In this document: piece by piece, positions 5,167 to 13,422 of the stretch
How the letters are laid out: every line of letters starts with the position of its first letter
Numbering within the stretch: position 1 is the first letter of the stretch
IMG/VR virus record: IMGVR_UViG_3300025543_000101
Span: 1 to 34,316 of that record
DNA from: a virus
Strand: one strand, 5' to 3'
DNA length: 34,316 nt
The notes under the pieces: generated by a model
Seen by the model: only the letters and a program-made list of their open reading frames with translations
Told to the model about the DNA's origin: nothing
Databases searched by the model: none
Program-made: the position numbers and the translations under genes

Positions 5167-7035
5167 TTATTCTTTGGCCTCGCCCCAGGATTTTCCTAAT
5201 GCAATATCTACTTTTGATGGGACTTTTAAATTTTCTATTGCGTTTTCCATAATCTCTTTAACACCTGCAATATCTTTTTCTTCATTAATAGAAAAACATA
5301 ATTCATCATGAATTTGTAATAGTGGTTTGTAACCTGCTTTGTAACAATTAATCATAGCCTGTTTAGTTTGATCTGCTGCAGATCCTTGGATCAATCTATT
5401 CAAAGCTTTGTATGTAAAAGCCCTCCTGATGTTATTTCCATATATTGCCTTAGCCTCCTCGTAGTGCATAGCTTTGTTCATTCCGAAGGTAGCGGGCTCC
5501 CACATGTCAAATCGGCATTTACGGCCCCCTATTGTCCGAATAAACCCATACTTTGAAGCACTGTTGGTTACTTCAGTAGCTAATCTCTTAACAAATGGAA
5601 CTCTTTCTCCATATTGTCTTAACAACGTTTCAGCTTGATCTTTATTAATACCTAATTCTTTACCTAATTTTGCTTTACCCATACCATAAAATAAACCTAA
5701 GTTAATAGTTTTGGCCTGTGATCGTGTAATCCCCGCCATGTCTGCTACGATCTGGTGAAAGTCAGCTGACTCATTTTTATAAGCTTCGATGAACTCCGCT
5801 GCACCTTCAAAGTTATCATTGACCGATGCAGCGTAGTGAGCAACAAGCCTAGGCTCCTGTTGTGAGTAGTCGAAACTACCCCATTGCCTACCTTCTTCAG
5901 GTAGAAACAAGCTTCTAATTTTGTCACCAAACTCTTTGTTTCGAGCTGGAATTTGTTGTAAGTTCGGATTTGAATATGAAAGTCTTCCAGATACAGTACC
6001 ACCTTGGTCAGATCTTAATTGATTTATTTCAGAATGTATTCTACCCTTATGAACATAACGTTGAATGGAATCTATAAATGTTGAATGGAATTTATTTATT
6101 TCTCTTGCTTGTCTTATTAGTTGCGCTATCGGGTTATCACAGTTTACTAACCAGTTTTGGGTAAAACTTGGTTCATCAGTTTTCGCTGTCCGTGGATACT
6201 CAACACCTATTCTATCAAAGACTTGCGCTACACTTCTTGCTGCCCAGATGTCTACATCAAGTGTGGTCTGAGATTTTATACTTGATAAAACCTCAGACTC
6301 TTTTTGTTTGAATTCTTTTTTTAACAGAGATGCCTTCTCTTCGTCAACTCTTATTCCTCTACGCCTAGTATCTATCAAAATAGGCAATAATTCCATCTCC
6401 ATTTCCCACACATCGTGTAGAGACTGCTTAGATAGCTCTGTTTTTAGCGTTTGCCATAAACGTAAGGTTAGCCCTGCATCTTGCTCAGCATAGAAGCCTA
6501 CGTAGCCCGCAGGCAGCTTCCACATGTCAGCTTTTGGGTCAATTCCCCATTCTTTGGCTTTTTCGTTCAAAAACGTTTCATTTTTAATTTCACCTAAATA
6601 ATCTTTTGCGCAGGCATTTAAACTAAAACTAAATCTGTTTTCATTGATGATTGCAGCAGCAATCATGGTATCAACTATCTTACCTCTGATCTCAAATCCA
6701 TTTACAAGTAACCAACCAACATCATAACTTGCATTGTGAAATATTTTAGTTGCATCTGTTTTTAAAATGTCTTGCATCCATGCGCAGGTAATTGATAAAT
6801 CCATATTCCCACCAGCATCATGAGCTATCGGGAAGTACCACTGTTGACCAAGTGCAGCCACAGCAAATCCTACAATATGACCATCAAATGTTGCCCACCC
6901 TGGTCCTTTTGTTTTTATGTTTGGATCTTTAGTCTCCAGGTCAATTGCAATCTCAGTTGCTTTTGATAAATCTGGATATTCACTTGGACAAATCCAATCC
7001 GAGTCATTGTAAATAAAATTTAATTGGTGGGTCAT
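5167..7035 (-). CDS. polA: DNA polymerase family A with 3'-5' exonuclease
   Basis: 622 aa replicative polymerase without a 5'-3' exonuclease domain. The proofreading domain shows ExoI D32-x-E34 (AIDLET), ExoII N101-ASYD105 and ExoIII Y182-AEQD186. The polymerase domain shows the SGRLSYSNPNLQQIP template-binding stretch (349-363), motif A SFDYSQQEPR with D389, motif B R438-x3-K442-x3-L446-x3-Y450 and motif C QIHDE with D577. The residue matching E. coli F762 is Leu446. The ATG overlaps the stop of a tiny upstream gene by two bases, and the gene lies downstream of helicase and primase in the same direction. It should copy the phage genome. No DnaJ-like insertion was seen between domains. Family is certain. 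Confidence 0.97.
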   Translation of the reverse strand: MTHQLNFIYNDSDWICPSEYPDLSKATEIAIDLETKDPNIKTKGPGWATFDGHIVGFAVAALGQQWYFPIAHDAGGNMDLSITCAWMQDILKTDATKIFHNASYDVGWLLVNGFEIRGKIVDTMIAAAIINENRFSFSLNACAKDYLGEIKNETFLNEKAKEWGIDPKADMWKLPAGYVGFYAEQDAGLTLRLWQTLKTELSKQSLHDVWEMEMELLPILIDTRRRGIRVDEEKASLLKKEFKQKESEVLSSIKSQTTLDVDIWAARSVAQVFDRIGVEYPRTAKTDEPSFTQNWLVNCDNPIAQLIRQAREINKFHSTFIDSIQRYVHKGRIHSEINQLRSDQGGTVSGRLSYSNPNLQQIPARNKEFGDKIRSLFLPEEGRQWGSFDYSQQEPRLVAHYAASVNDNFEGAAEFIEAYKNESADFHQIVADMAGITRSQAKTINLGLFYGMGKAKLGKELGINKDQAETLLRQYGERVPFVKRLATEVTNSASKYGFIRTIGGRKCRFDMWEPATFGMNKAMHYEEAKAIYGNNIRRAFTYKALNRLIQGSAADQTKQAMINCYKAGYKPLLQIHDELCFSINEEKDIAGVKEIMENAIENLKVPSKVDIALGKSWGEAKE

Positions 7036-7178
7036 TGTTTTTTCCTACTTAGGTTTGCATCTTCAATTGATATTGCTTTCTTATAAGGTATATTTAATTC
7101 AAACAAAGCACATTCAGCACAGTAATAATTATATTCATGAACAATTACTGCAACTACTTCATCACAACGCTCACACAT
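7032..7178 (-). CDS. Tiny zinc-ribbon-like protein (48 aa)
   Basis: A 48-codon frame fills the 150-base space before DNA polymerase. It starts at ATG 7178 and its TGA overlaps the polymerase ATG (ATGA), so translation is probably coupled. It has two CxxC pairs, C2-x2-C5 (MCERCDE) and C20-x2-C23 (YYCAECALF), the spacing of a zinc ribbon, followed by a charged tail. It could be a small adaptor contacting polymerase, RNA polymerase or DNA; nothing specific can be said. The intact frame, coupled stop and paired cysteines make chance unlikely. No ribosome binding site stands directly before the ATG. Confidence 0.62.
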   Translation of the reverse strand: MCERCDEVVAVIVHEYNYYCAECALFELNIPYKKAISIEDANLSRKKQ

Positions 7179-7185
7179 GACTAAT

Positions 7186-7437
7186 TTATTTTTTCTTTTT
7201 GGCATCTTTTAAATGTTCTATTTCTAAATCGCAATAATGTTTTATTTTTTCTAAATCTTCTATTGTCTTACCTTTGGTTAAATACCTACAAACATATTTT
7301 ATTACATTTGCTTGAAAAGGGTTCAAACCATTTTTTCTTATAAATGTCCAGGGTTGAATTAAAAACTGTTGGTAATGGGATCCCCCAATTTGTTTGTCTT
7401 GTGGGAATGCTTCATCAAACATATCTTTATCTGACAT
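7186..7437 (-). CDS. DUF3310 protein (T7 gp1.7-like nucleotide kinase domain)
   Basis: 83 aa. It carries the signature of DUF3310: GGSHYQQFLIQPWTFI (residues 18-33), then NPFQANVIKYVCRYLTKG with the N-V-I-K-Y-x-x-R core, then IEDLEKIKHYCDLEI. The domain is the C-terminal part of T7 gp1.7, reported to phosphorylate dTMP and dGMP and to affect sensitivity to dideoxynucleotides; stand-alone versions are common in phages and their activity is mostly untested. The Lys-rich tail (KDAKKKK) is typical of small phage proteins. The start overlaps the helicase end by 11 bases, placing it in the replication unit where a role in nucleotide supply would fit. Confidence 0.85.
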   Translation of the reverse strand: MSDKDMFDEAFPQDKQIGGSHYQQFLIQPWTFIRKNGLNPFQANVIKYVCRYLTKGKTIEDLEKIKHYCDLEIEHLKDAKKKK

Positions 7438-9040
7438 AGTTAGCCTCGTATTGTTTAAAATATTTTCCTAATGGAAAATTATATTGATGATAAGTACCCA
7501 ACAGATGGAGTGTGCTTTTAGATCTTGTTGCACCTGTATACCAAACTCTAAGTTCTTTTACTTTTTCTGCTAGATTCTTTTTTTCAAAGTGTGAGGGGAA
7601 GTTACACTTGCTCGCCAGGACAACATTGTCTGCTTCACCACCTTTAACTTGATGTATTGTATCAATAATTATTTTTGGTGGTTGACTTAGATCTACACCT
7701 TCACTCATAAGTTTCTGAAAATATTGTTTATCTTTATCCTTAAATTTTCTTTTAAATACTTGATTCCATGGACCTTTTTCATCACGCATACCACATCTTA
7801 AATGTAATTCATCAAATGTAAACACTTGATTCGGATGTGCAAAACTCCATTTCTTACTGTCCTGTGACCGGTATCCGTGGTCTATGTTTAACAAAAACTC
7901 GTACATTGTTGTAGCTTCTTCTCTAGTAATACTACCCCCATCACAAATTTTCTTCCAATAATTAATTGCTGAAAATTGATTAGGATCAAATGATTTATTA
8001 TTTTTTTGGTCTTGATAGTACAGGCCAAGATTCCTAGCCTCTTGTTGTAGTTCTTTTTTTACATCATTTATTCTAGCCAACACCATCCAACTACCGTCCA
8101 TATCCCAAGGTACTTTCTTTAACCCATTCCATCTATGAACAGATCCATCCTTACCATTAGAATAAAACTCTTTAGGTATTCTATTATCACCCATAGAATT
8201 CAATAAACACTTAGAAAAGAAATGTATGTTCTTGTTTAATCTAACAGATTTTTTTAACACCAATGATTTACCAGGAAAGGTTTGAAACAAATTAACATCA
8301 GCACCATTCCATTCGTAGATCGCCTGGTCATCGTCACCTGCAATATACACTCTCTCTACTGCTTGAGCCATTTTAACTACCATGTCCCACTGCAAAGGTG
8401 TCAGATCCTGAGCTTCATCTACCATTAAAACTCTAAAAGGAACTACAAGGCCATCATCAACAAACTTCTGCACCATGTCGGTAAAATCTAATCTGTCCGC
8501 TGTCCGTTGGCCATTCTCCATTTCCATAGTTTTAAATTCTTCGTAACCTGCAATGATTGATTTGAATTGTTGTAGCCTAACTGATTTTCTTGTTTGCTGT
8601 TTGTAAAGCCACACAGGATCTACCTTCATGTTTCTTGCTCGATCGTAGATTTGTAAGGACCAATTATTATATACTTTTTGATCATCCCAAGTGTCTTTGT
8701 AGCCTACCTTGACAGTGCCATATTGTGTATGAAACATCAGCAGGTCTGCTTTAGGATCTAATACGGGAATTTCAGCAAACTGTTGTCTGGCCAAAGAATG
8801 TAGTGTTCTAAAATATGAAAAAGCATCTTCATCATAACCTTTAAACTTTTGTCTAACTCTTGCAACACATTCATTTACAGCTTTATTTGTAAAGGATACG
8901 TAACATATCTCATCTGGAGAATAACCTTTTTCTAAATAACGTTTAACACGCTTTAAAAGGTTCTCTGTCTTACCTGTACCTGGTGGCCCGAATATCTTAA
9001 TTGTCTTCCCACGCAGCTGTTGCTTTAACGAATTTGACAT
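7427..9040 (-). CDS. Superfamily 1 (UvrD/Rep-like) DNA helicase
   Basis: 537 aa. Motif I FGPPGTGKT (17-25), Ia SFTNKA (49-54), II VDEAQD (207-212), III/Q-box IAGDDDQAIYEWNGA (233-247), V IDTIHQVKGGEADNVVL (459-475) and VI WYTGATRSK (500-508) are all present and in order. This is the UvrD/PcrA-type core, shortened relative to UvrD (about 720 aa). It should use ATP to unwind DNA 3'-5' at the phage fork or during recombination. It overlaps the primase gene end by 44 bases and the DUF3310 gene by 11, so the three are probably co-translated. No DnaB-type ring helicase is visible in the window, which makes this the leading candidate for the replicative helicase. Confidence 0.93.
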   Translation of the reverse strand: MSNSLKQQLRGKTIKIFGPPGTGKTENLLKRVKRYLEKGYSPDEICYVSFTNKAVNECVARVRQKFKGYDEDAFSYFRTLHSLARQQFAEIPVLDPKADLLMFHTQYGTVKVGYKDTWDDQKVYNNWSLQIYDRARNMKVDPVWLYKQQTRKSVRLQQFKSIIAGYEEFKTMEMENGQRTADRLDFTDMVQKFVDDGLVVPFRVLMVDEAQDLTPLQWDMVVKMAQAVERVYIAGDDDQAIYEWNGADVNLFQTFPGKSLVLKKSVRLNKNIHFFSKCLLNSMGDNRIPKEFYSNGKDGSVHRWNGLKKVPWDMDGSWMVLARINDVKKELQQEARNLGLYYQDQKNNKSFDPNQFSAINYWKKICDGGSITREEATTMYEFLLNIDHGYRSQDSKKWSFAHPNQVFTFDELHLRCGMRDEKGPWNQVFKRKFKDKDKQYFQKLMSEGVDLSQPPKIIIDTIHQVKGGEADNVVLASKCNFPSHFEKKNLAEKVKELRVWYTGATRSKSTLHLLGTYHQYNFPLGKYFKQYEANYVR

Positions 9041-10571
9041 CTTTATTTTTATGCTCTGTTTGTTTTGGTAATGCTACAACCCAATGCCTACTGCTAATGT
9101 TTTGAAATTTCTTTTTAGGTAAAGCTTTTCCTTGTTCTAAAAATCTCGTGCATTCTTTTTCATTCCAGTTGTAACCAACCTTTTTCATAAATGATCTAAA
9201 TGTTTCTAATTTAAATCTCATTTCATTCTCATCTCTCCAGATATTACCAGAATCTATTTGATCAAACTCAGTAGTATCCTCAACATCTTCAAGAAACCTA
9301 GTCATCCTAGAATTGAATACATCTTCTCGCTCTTCACCTGCATCAAAACCTTCCATGTCTTGTTTGTTAGATACTAACTCTTCTAACCAATCTCTGTATG
9401 GATCTGGATCACGTTTAGTTGGTTTTAAAGATCTCCAAACTATATCATAATTTAATAGTTGTTCTCCCAACAGTTGCTGTTGGTATAATTGTTTTGTTGA
9501 AAGTCTAATTGATTTACCTTGTATAGGTAAAATCCAATAAGGTTCTGGATAAGAGTTTACTTTTAAAAGCTTACCAACCTCAGGCAAAGCTTCATTAGTT
9601 CCAATACCATGCTTACGTCTTAAACATGTGCTTGATGAACAATGCATTCTAGCAATAGATGTTTTACATTTATAAGCATACTCTTTGTTCTCAACACCCT
9701 TAAATATATTATTTAACTCCTGCGGGTGTAGTGGTTCAGAACATACTTTAGTCATTAAATTTCTAGTCCAATCCTCGTACATAACTGGATCTGCATTAAT
9801 TTTTTTTGCTAATACAGCTACGTTGAACATTGCATCATTACGACCTTCACCTTTTTGAACTTTGTTTTTCATAAAGTTAACTACGCAAGGTGGGTAGTCT
9901 TTTGTTTCATCGTCTTGAAATATTTTAAGTTTATTAAACTCTTTAGGATTTAATCTATAGTCCGCTACAAACTTATATAAGTTCTCAAGCTTAATAGAAT
10001 TACCATCATTATCCATAGCCACTCTTGTAGTTAAGTGTGCTTTTTGATATGGCAGATTTACAAAATTACCTTTTCTTTTTTTATTCCAATCTTCAGGTGT
10101 AAGATCTACTTCATCCTGTGCAGGATAAATATCTGTTGTTGTATCATTTACACCTAGATCGGATGCAAGTTCAATTAATTTTTTACGCATTGAAGATGCA
10201 GGAACTACACCATCAATAAATAAAACTAAATGGAGTCCGTTGGATTTTGATCTGAATGGGATGAGTGGGTATTTCCTTTTCCGTATAACCGATATAACGT
10301 CCTTATGCTGTATATTATAACGATCAACATCGATGACCCCCCAACTGCATGTATTATCATCTCGAATGGGAACGCTTCCATAGTATTTTTCTCCTTTTAA
10401 ATGTTCTAACCAATCTTCCCTGGTCATAGGCCTAGGTTCGACCCAATGTTTAAATTCTTGCTTACCATCACGACTTCTTGTTTGTCCTAATGGTCTGGAA
10501 GCACCAAAATATGTAGCAGAGCCCTGGAAGAGTTCTACAAACTCTTCCAGGGTGTTGTCAAGTATGTCCAT
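8997..10571 (-). CDS. Archaeo-eukaryotic-type primase (TOTE-like)
   Basis: 524 aa. The N-terminal domain has the catalytic pattern of archaeo-eukaryotic primases: WGVIDVDRYN with D81-x-D83, FRSKSNGLHLVLFI with S-x-x-G-x-H (H114), and an acidic residue in DIYPAQDEV (about D147), closed by GNFVNLPY. Residues 243-300 (GRNDAMFNVAVLAKK onward) resemble the helical PriCT segment that often follows. A cysteine cluster at C302, C311 and C316 (MHCSSSTCLRRKHGIG) is a likely metal site. The C-terminal 180 residues are unassigned. It should lay RNA or DNA primers; overlap with the helicase suggests the two act together. DnaG-type features are absent. The TOTE sub-family label is my best pattern match, not proven. 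Confidence 0.8.
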   Translation of the reverse strand: MDILDNTLEEFVELFQGSATYFGASRPLGQTRSRDGKQEFKHWVEPRPMTREDWLEHLKGEKYYGSVPIRDDNTCSWGVIDVDRYNIQHKDVISVIRKRKYPLIPFRSKSNGLHLVLFIDGVVPASSMRKKLIELASDLGVNDTTTDIYPAQDEVDLTPEDWNKKRKGNFVNLPYQKAHLTTRVAMDNDGNSIKLENLYKFVADYRLNPKEFNKLKIFQDDETKDYPPCVVNFMKNKVQKGEGRNDAMFNVAVLAKKINADPVMYEDWTRNLMTKVCSEPLHPQELNNIFKGVENKEYAYKCKTSIARMHCSSSTCLRRKHGIGTNEALPEVGKLLKVNSYPEPYWILPIQGKSIRLSTKQLYQQQLLGEQLLNYDIVWRSLKPTKRDPDPYRDWLEELVSNKQDMEGFDAGEEREDVFNSRMTRFLEDVEDTTEFDQIDSGNIWRDENEMRFKLETFRSFMKKVGYNWNEKECTRFLEQGKALPKKKFQNISSRHWVVALPKQTEHKNKDVKFVKATAAWEDN

Positions 10572-10572
10572 A

Positions 10573-11364
10573 TTAGAATGGAGTTTTTTCTACTTGTTCT
10601 TCTTTACCGTGGTTAACTCTGACAGCACCTTTTTTACATGATTCGTAAAACTCATAAGCTGCTTTGATTGTATCTTCGCTCTCCACTGTACCCAAGTGTT
10701 CTATCTCCCAACCGTACCAAGAACCTAAATTGTTTTTTTCTAAAACAGTTTTAAGTGTGTACTGCTGAGTGAATGGTGCAGGTCTAAAGAAACCTTTACC
10801 GTCTTTTCTTTTCTGTCTCAAAGACATCATCATTGAATTCCATTTTTTGGATTTCTTTCTTTGAGTAGATTTCATAGTAATCATAGCTGTAGAAGATTTG
10901 TCCTCTTGCACTATCATAACGTAGTGAGAAGCTGTCTCTTCAATGTAATTACCATTCTCAAGCCTATCCTTACCATCGTCACCTCTGGTAGTTTTAGTCA
11001 TGATATCCGAATCAGATGCATATACATTTACAGGAGCAACAGCACCTTTTTCTCTGTCTCTCCACTCAATGTATTCTAATTTATAATAACAAGGGATAAC
11101 TGTTATACCTCCTGCGCCATCATAAAGTTCATCTGTTACGGTGTTGTAGATCATTCCAGGTCTTGCTTCAGGATTAAACTGACTATCACCTTGCGTTACT
11201 TGTGGTGACAACTGTCCTAGAACTTTAAGAAATGGTAATGCTAAACTCTTGGAATCTACATTATCAAATCCAGCATCAGCAAATTGCTCTAAATCAATAT
11301 TTGCAACTGCTCCTGCTTCTTTTTTAATCGCTACTTCGTTCGATTGTTCGTCTTTTATCTTCAT
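10573..11364 (-). CDS. Probable phage single-stranded DNA-binding protein
   Basis: 263 aa. Resembles a group of phage proteins annotated as ssDNA-binding proteins: a conserved core around LPFLKVLGQLSPQVTQGD, RPGMIYNTVTDELYDG and ITVIPCYYKLEYIEWRDRE (residues 43-104), then a basic, Ser/Lys-rich segment (STQRKKSKKWNSMM) and an aromatic beta region. The C-terminus (EEQVEKTPF) ends in an acidic stretch plus P-F, as in bacterial SSB tails that dock partner proteins. It directly precedes primase by one base, where an SSB is expected. An OB fold is inferred, not seen. The alternative is another replication accessory protein. Confidence 0.65.
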   Translation of the reverse strand: MKIKDEQSNEVAIKKEAGAVANIDLEQFADAGFDNVDSKSLALPFLKVLGQLSPQVTQGDSQFNPEARPGMIYNTVTDELYDGAGGITVIPCYYKLEYIEWRDREKGAVAPVNVYASDSDIMTKTTRGDDGKDRLENGNYIEETASHYVMIVQEDKSSTAMITMKSTQRKKSKKWNSMMMSLRQKRKDGKGFFRPAPFTQQYTLKTVLEKNNLGSWYGWEIEHLGTVESEDTIKAAYEFYESCKKGAVRVNHGKEEQVEKTPF

Positions 11365-11375
11365 ATTATTACCTA

Positions 11376-11924
11376 TTATTTGTTAGTTATTTTCGTTTTA
11401 TTTGCGATGTATACACCGAACAAATCAAAGGGTAATTCCTTACCAGCTTCAACTTGCTCTTTAACAAAAGCCTTAAGAGTCATAGGTTCAACTTTTTCTT
11501 TTTTATTATAGTTGAATCCATGTTCTTCACAGACCTTTATCAATTCAGAGACTTGGTTGTCTTGACCTCTATTGAATGAAGCGGTGACAGTGTTCTTGAT
11601 TATATCTTCGAACCCCTTACCTCTTAACCAACTAAAAGCCTCATCAACACGTGACTCAGGAATTTTTGCTGCATAGAATGGTTTTACTTCAACAGTAGAA
11701 CCATCACTTAATTTCAACAAAGATACACCTGCTTCCTGCATCATCTCTGGAATTATTCTCTCTTCCATATCTCTAGCTTTATGCTTTAGAAGAGAAAGAC
11801 TTTCCTCGTCTTTTTCAATTTGTTTTTTTAATTTATTGTAGTCGTTACACTTTTCTGAAATAGACTTAACACTATCTTGGCTAAGATCTATTTTAGACAT
11901 CTTTTCAATATCTAATTTTTCCAT
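11376..11924 (-). CDS. Coiled-coil phage protein, recombination-module accessory (182 aa)
   Basis: The N-terminal 75 residues form a charged helix with coiled-coil spacing (YNKLKKQIEKDEESLSLLKH). The C-terminal part has LKLSDGSTVEVKPFYAAKI, a WLRGKGF turn, a beta strand (VTASF) and a closing motif with LKAFVKEQVEAG and LPFDLFGVYIANK. Phages often place such a protein beside SSB and exonuclease genes; similar ones have been likened to host-nuclease inhibitors, but I cannot confirm that here. The ATG at 11924 is chosen because AGGAGG stands six bases upstream; an earlier in-frame start would run into the promoter region of the divergent SNF2 gene. Twelve bases separate it from the SSB-like gene. 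Confidence 0.6.
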   Translation of the reverse strand: MEKLDIEKMSKIDLSQDSVKSISEKCNDYNKLKKQIEKDEESLSLLKHKARDMEERIIPEMMQEAGVSLLKLSDGSTVEVKPFYAAKIPESRVDEAFSWLRGKGFEDIIKNTVTASFNRGQDNQVSELIKVCEEHGFNYNKKEKVEPMTLKAFVKEQVEAGKELPFDLFGVYIANKTKITNK

Positions 11925-11994
11925 ATTTTCCTCCTGATGGGGTCTTAAATTATTCATTTGATCTTTGCAAGAAAAAAATATAAAAACTTTCAAG

Positions 11995-13422
11995 ATGTGG
12001 AAATACCCCTATAAGACCAAGCCGTATGAGCACCAACGGAATGCTCTAAACGATTCAGCTGAAAAAACTGAATGGGCTTATTTTATGGAAATGGGTACAG
12101 GCAAAACTAAAGTAACTATAGATAATATTGCTTATCTTTATCTTCAAAGAAAAATAACTAGTGTTTTAATTATTGCACCTAAATCAGTTTATACAAACTG
12201 GGAGTCTGAGATAGAAACTCATATGCCTGACGTTCTAAAATATAAAATTTATAAATGGAATATAGATAAACCAAAAGATTATTTTAAGATGGACGAATCA
12301 CCAGACTTAAAAATATTTTTAATTAATGTTGAAGCTTTATCTACTAAAAGAGGCTACCAAGCTTGTGTAGAATACTTACTTAAAAATAAATTAAATTTTG
12401 TAGCACTGGATGAATCAACCACAATAAAAAACCGATCAGCAAAAAGAACAAAAAACATTTTATCACTATCCAAAGTATCCCATATAAAGCGTATACTAAC
12501 AGGATCCCCAATAACAAAATCTCCATTAGATCTATTTACACAATGTGCGTTCTTAAGTCCAGAATTATTAGGTTTTCATAGTTATTTAGCATTTAGGAAT
12601 AGGTATGCTGAGATGACCGATATACCGGTTGGTTCGGGTAGATATATTTCTATACCTAAATACTACAAAAGATTAGATGAGTTAGAAGAGAAGATGAAGT
12701 CTTTTGCGACCAGGATTCGTAAGGACCAATGTTTAGACCTTAAACCTAAAGTTAGATCTAAAAGGTACATAGAACTAGAAGGTGATGGTAAGAAAATCTA
12801 TGAACGATTAAAACACCATGCCTTAGCTATTGTTGAAGACAGTACGATATCTTTCTCAAATAAACTTACTGAGATTATTAAACTCCACCAGGTGTGTAAT
12901 GGTTTTACAAAAAATGATGATGGTGAGATCATGGAATTACATAAGTCTAAGTTAAATGCTTTAGATGAAATACTTGAAGAAACAGATGGTAAAGTAATTA
13001 TCTGGGCTAACTATTTATATAACATTCATGAGATCAAAGACTTCTTAACTAAAAAATACGGAGAGGATTCAACCGTATGTATTTATGGTGCTGTTGATGT
13101 TGAAGATAGACAAGATGCTGTCAAAAGAATTCAAGAAGATGATAAAACAAGATTCCTAGTTGCTAACCCAACTACAGGAGGTTTTGGGCTTACGCTTACT
13201 GCCTGTAATACAGTGATATATTTTTCTAATAATTATAATTTAGAAGTCCGAATGCAATCAGAAGACCGTGCTCATAGATTGGGCCAAAAAGGCACTGTTG
13301 TTTATATTGATATTGTAGCCAGGGGTACATTAGATGAAGCTATAATGAAATCTCTTACTAGTAAAGGTCAAATCGCTGCTAAAACTTTAGGTGAAGAAGA
13401 TCTTAAGAGCTGGTTGCTGTAA
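11995..13422 (+). CDS. SNF2-family DNA-dependent ATPase/helicase
   Basis: 475 aa from ATG 11995; an in-frame TTG at 11965 is an alternative start. It has all SF2/SNF2 motifs: I MEMGTGKT (31-38), Ia VLIIAPKSVYTNW, II ALDEST (137-142) in the place of DEAH/DEST, III ILTGSPITKS, V NPTTGGFGLTLT (391-402) and VI QSEDRAHRLGQ (421-431), the last being diagnostic for SNF2. Such enzymes translocate on duplex DNA and move bound proteins; phage copies probably support replication, recombination or removal of proteins from DNA. It is the only large plus-strand gene in the window, divergent from the coiled-coil gene and overlapping the exonuclease gene tail to tail by 20 bases. No ribosome binding site is obvious. 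Confidence 0.93.
   Translation: MWKYPYKTKPYEHQRNALNDSAEKTEWAYFMEMGTGKTKVTIDNIAYLYLQRKITSVLIIAPKSVYTNWESEIETHMPDVLKYKIYKWNIDKPKDYFKMDESPDLKIFLINVEALSTKRGYQACVEYLLKNKLNFVALDESTTIKNRSAKRTKNILSLSKVSHIKRILTGSPITKSPLDLFTQCAFLSPELLGFHSYLAFRNRYAEMTDIPVGSGRYISIPKYYKRLDELEEKMKSFATRIRKDQCLDLKPKVRSKRYIELEGDGKKIYERLKHHALAIVEDSTISFSNKLTEIIKLHQVCNGFTKNDDGEIMELHKSKLNALDEILEETDGKVIIWANYLYNIHEIKDFLTKKYGEDSTVCIYGAVDVEDRQDAVKRIQEDDKTRFLVANPTTGGFGLTLTACNTVIYFSNNYNLEVRMQSEDRAHRLGQKGTVVYIDIVARGTLDEAIMKSLTSKGQIAAKTLGEEDLKSWLL

Noticed and set aside
5167-7035. Possible DnaJ-like insertion as in some SAR11/SAR116 phage polymerases
   Set aside because: No CxxCxGxG repeats are present anywhere in the polymerase.
11925-11994. 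Divergent promoter pair between coiled-coil gene and SNF2 gene
   Set aside because: TTGCAA and TATAAA occur but with spacing of nine bases or poor -10 boxes; not strong enough to annotate.
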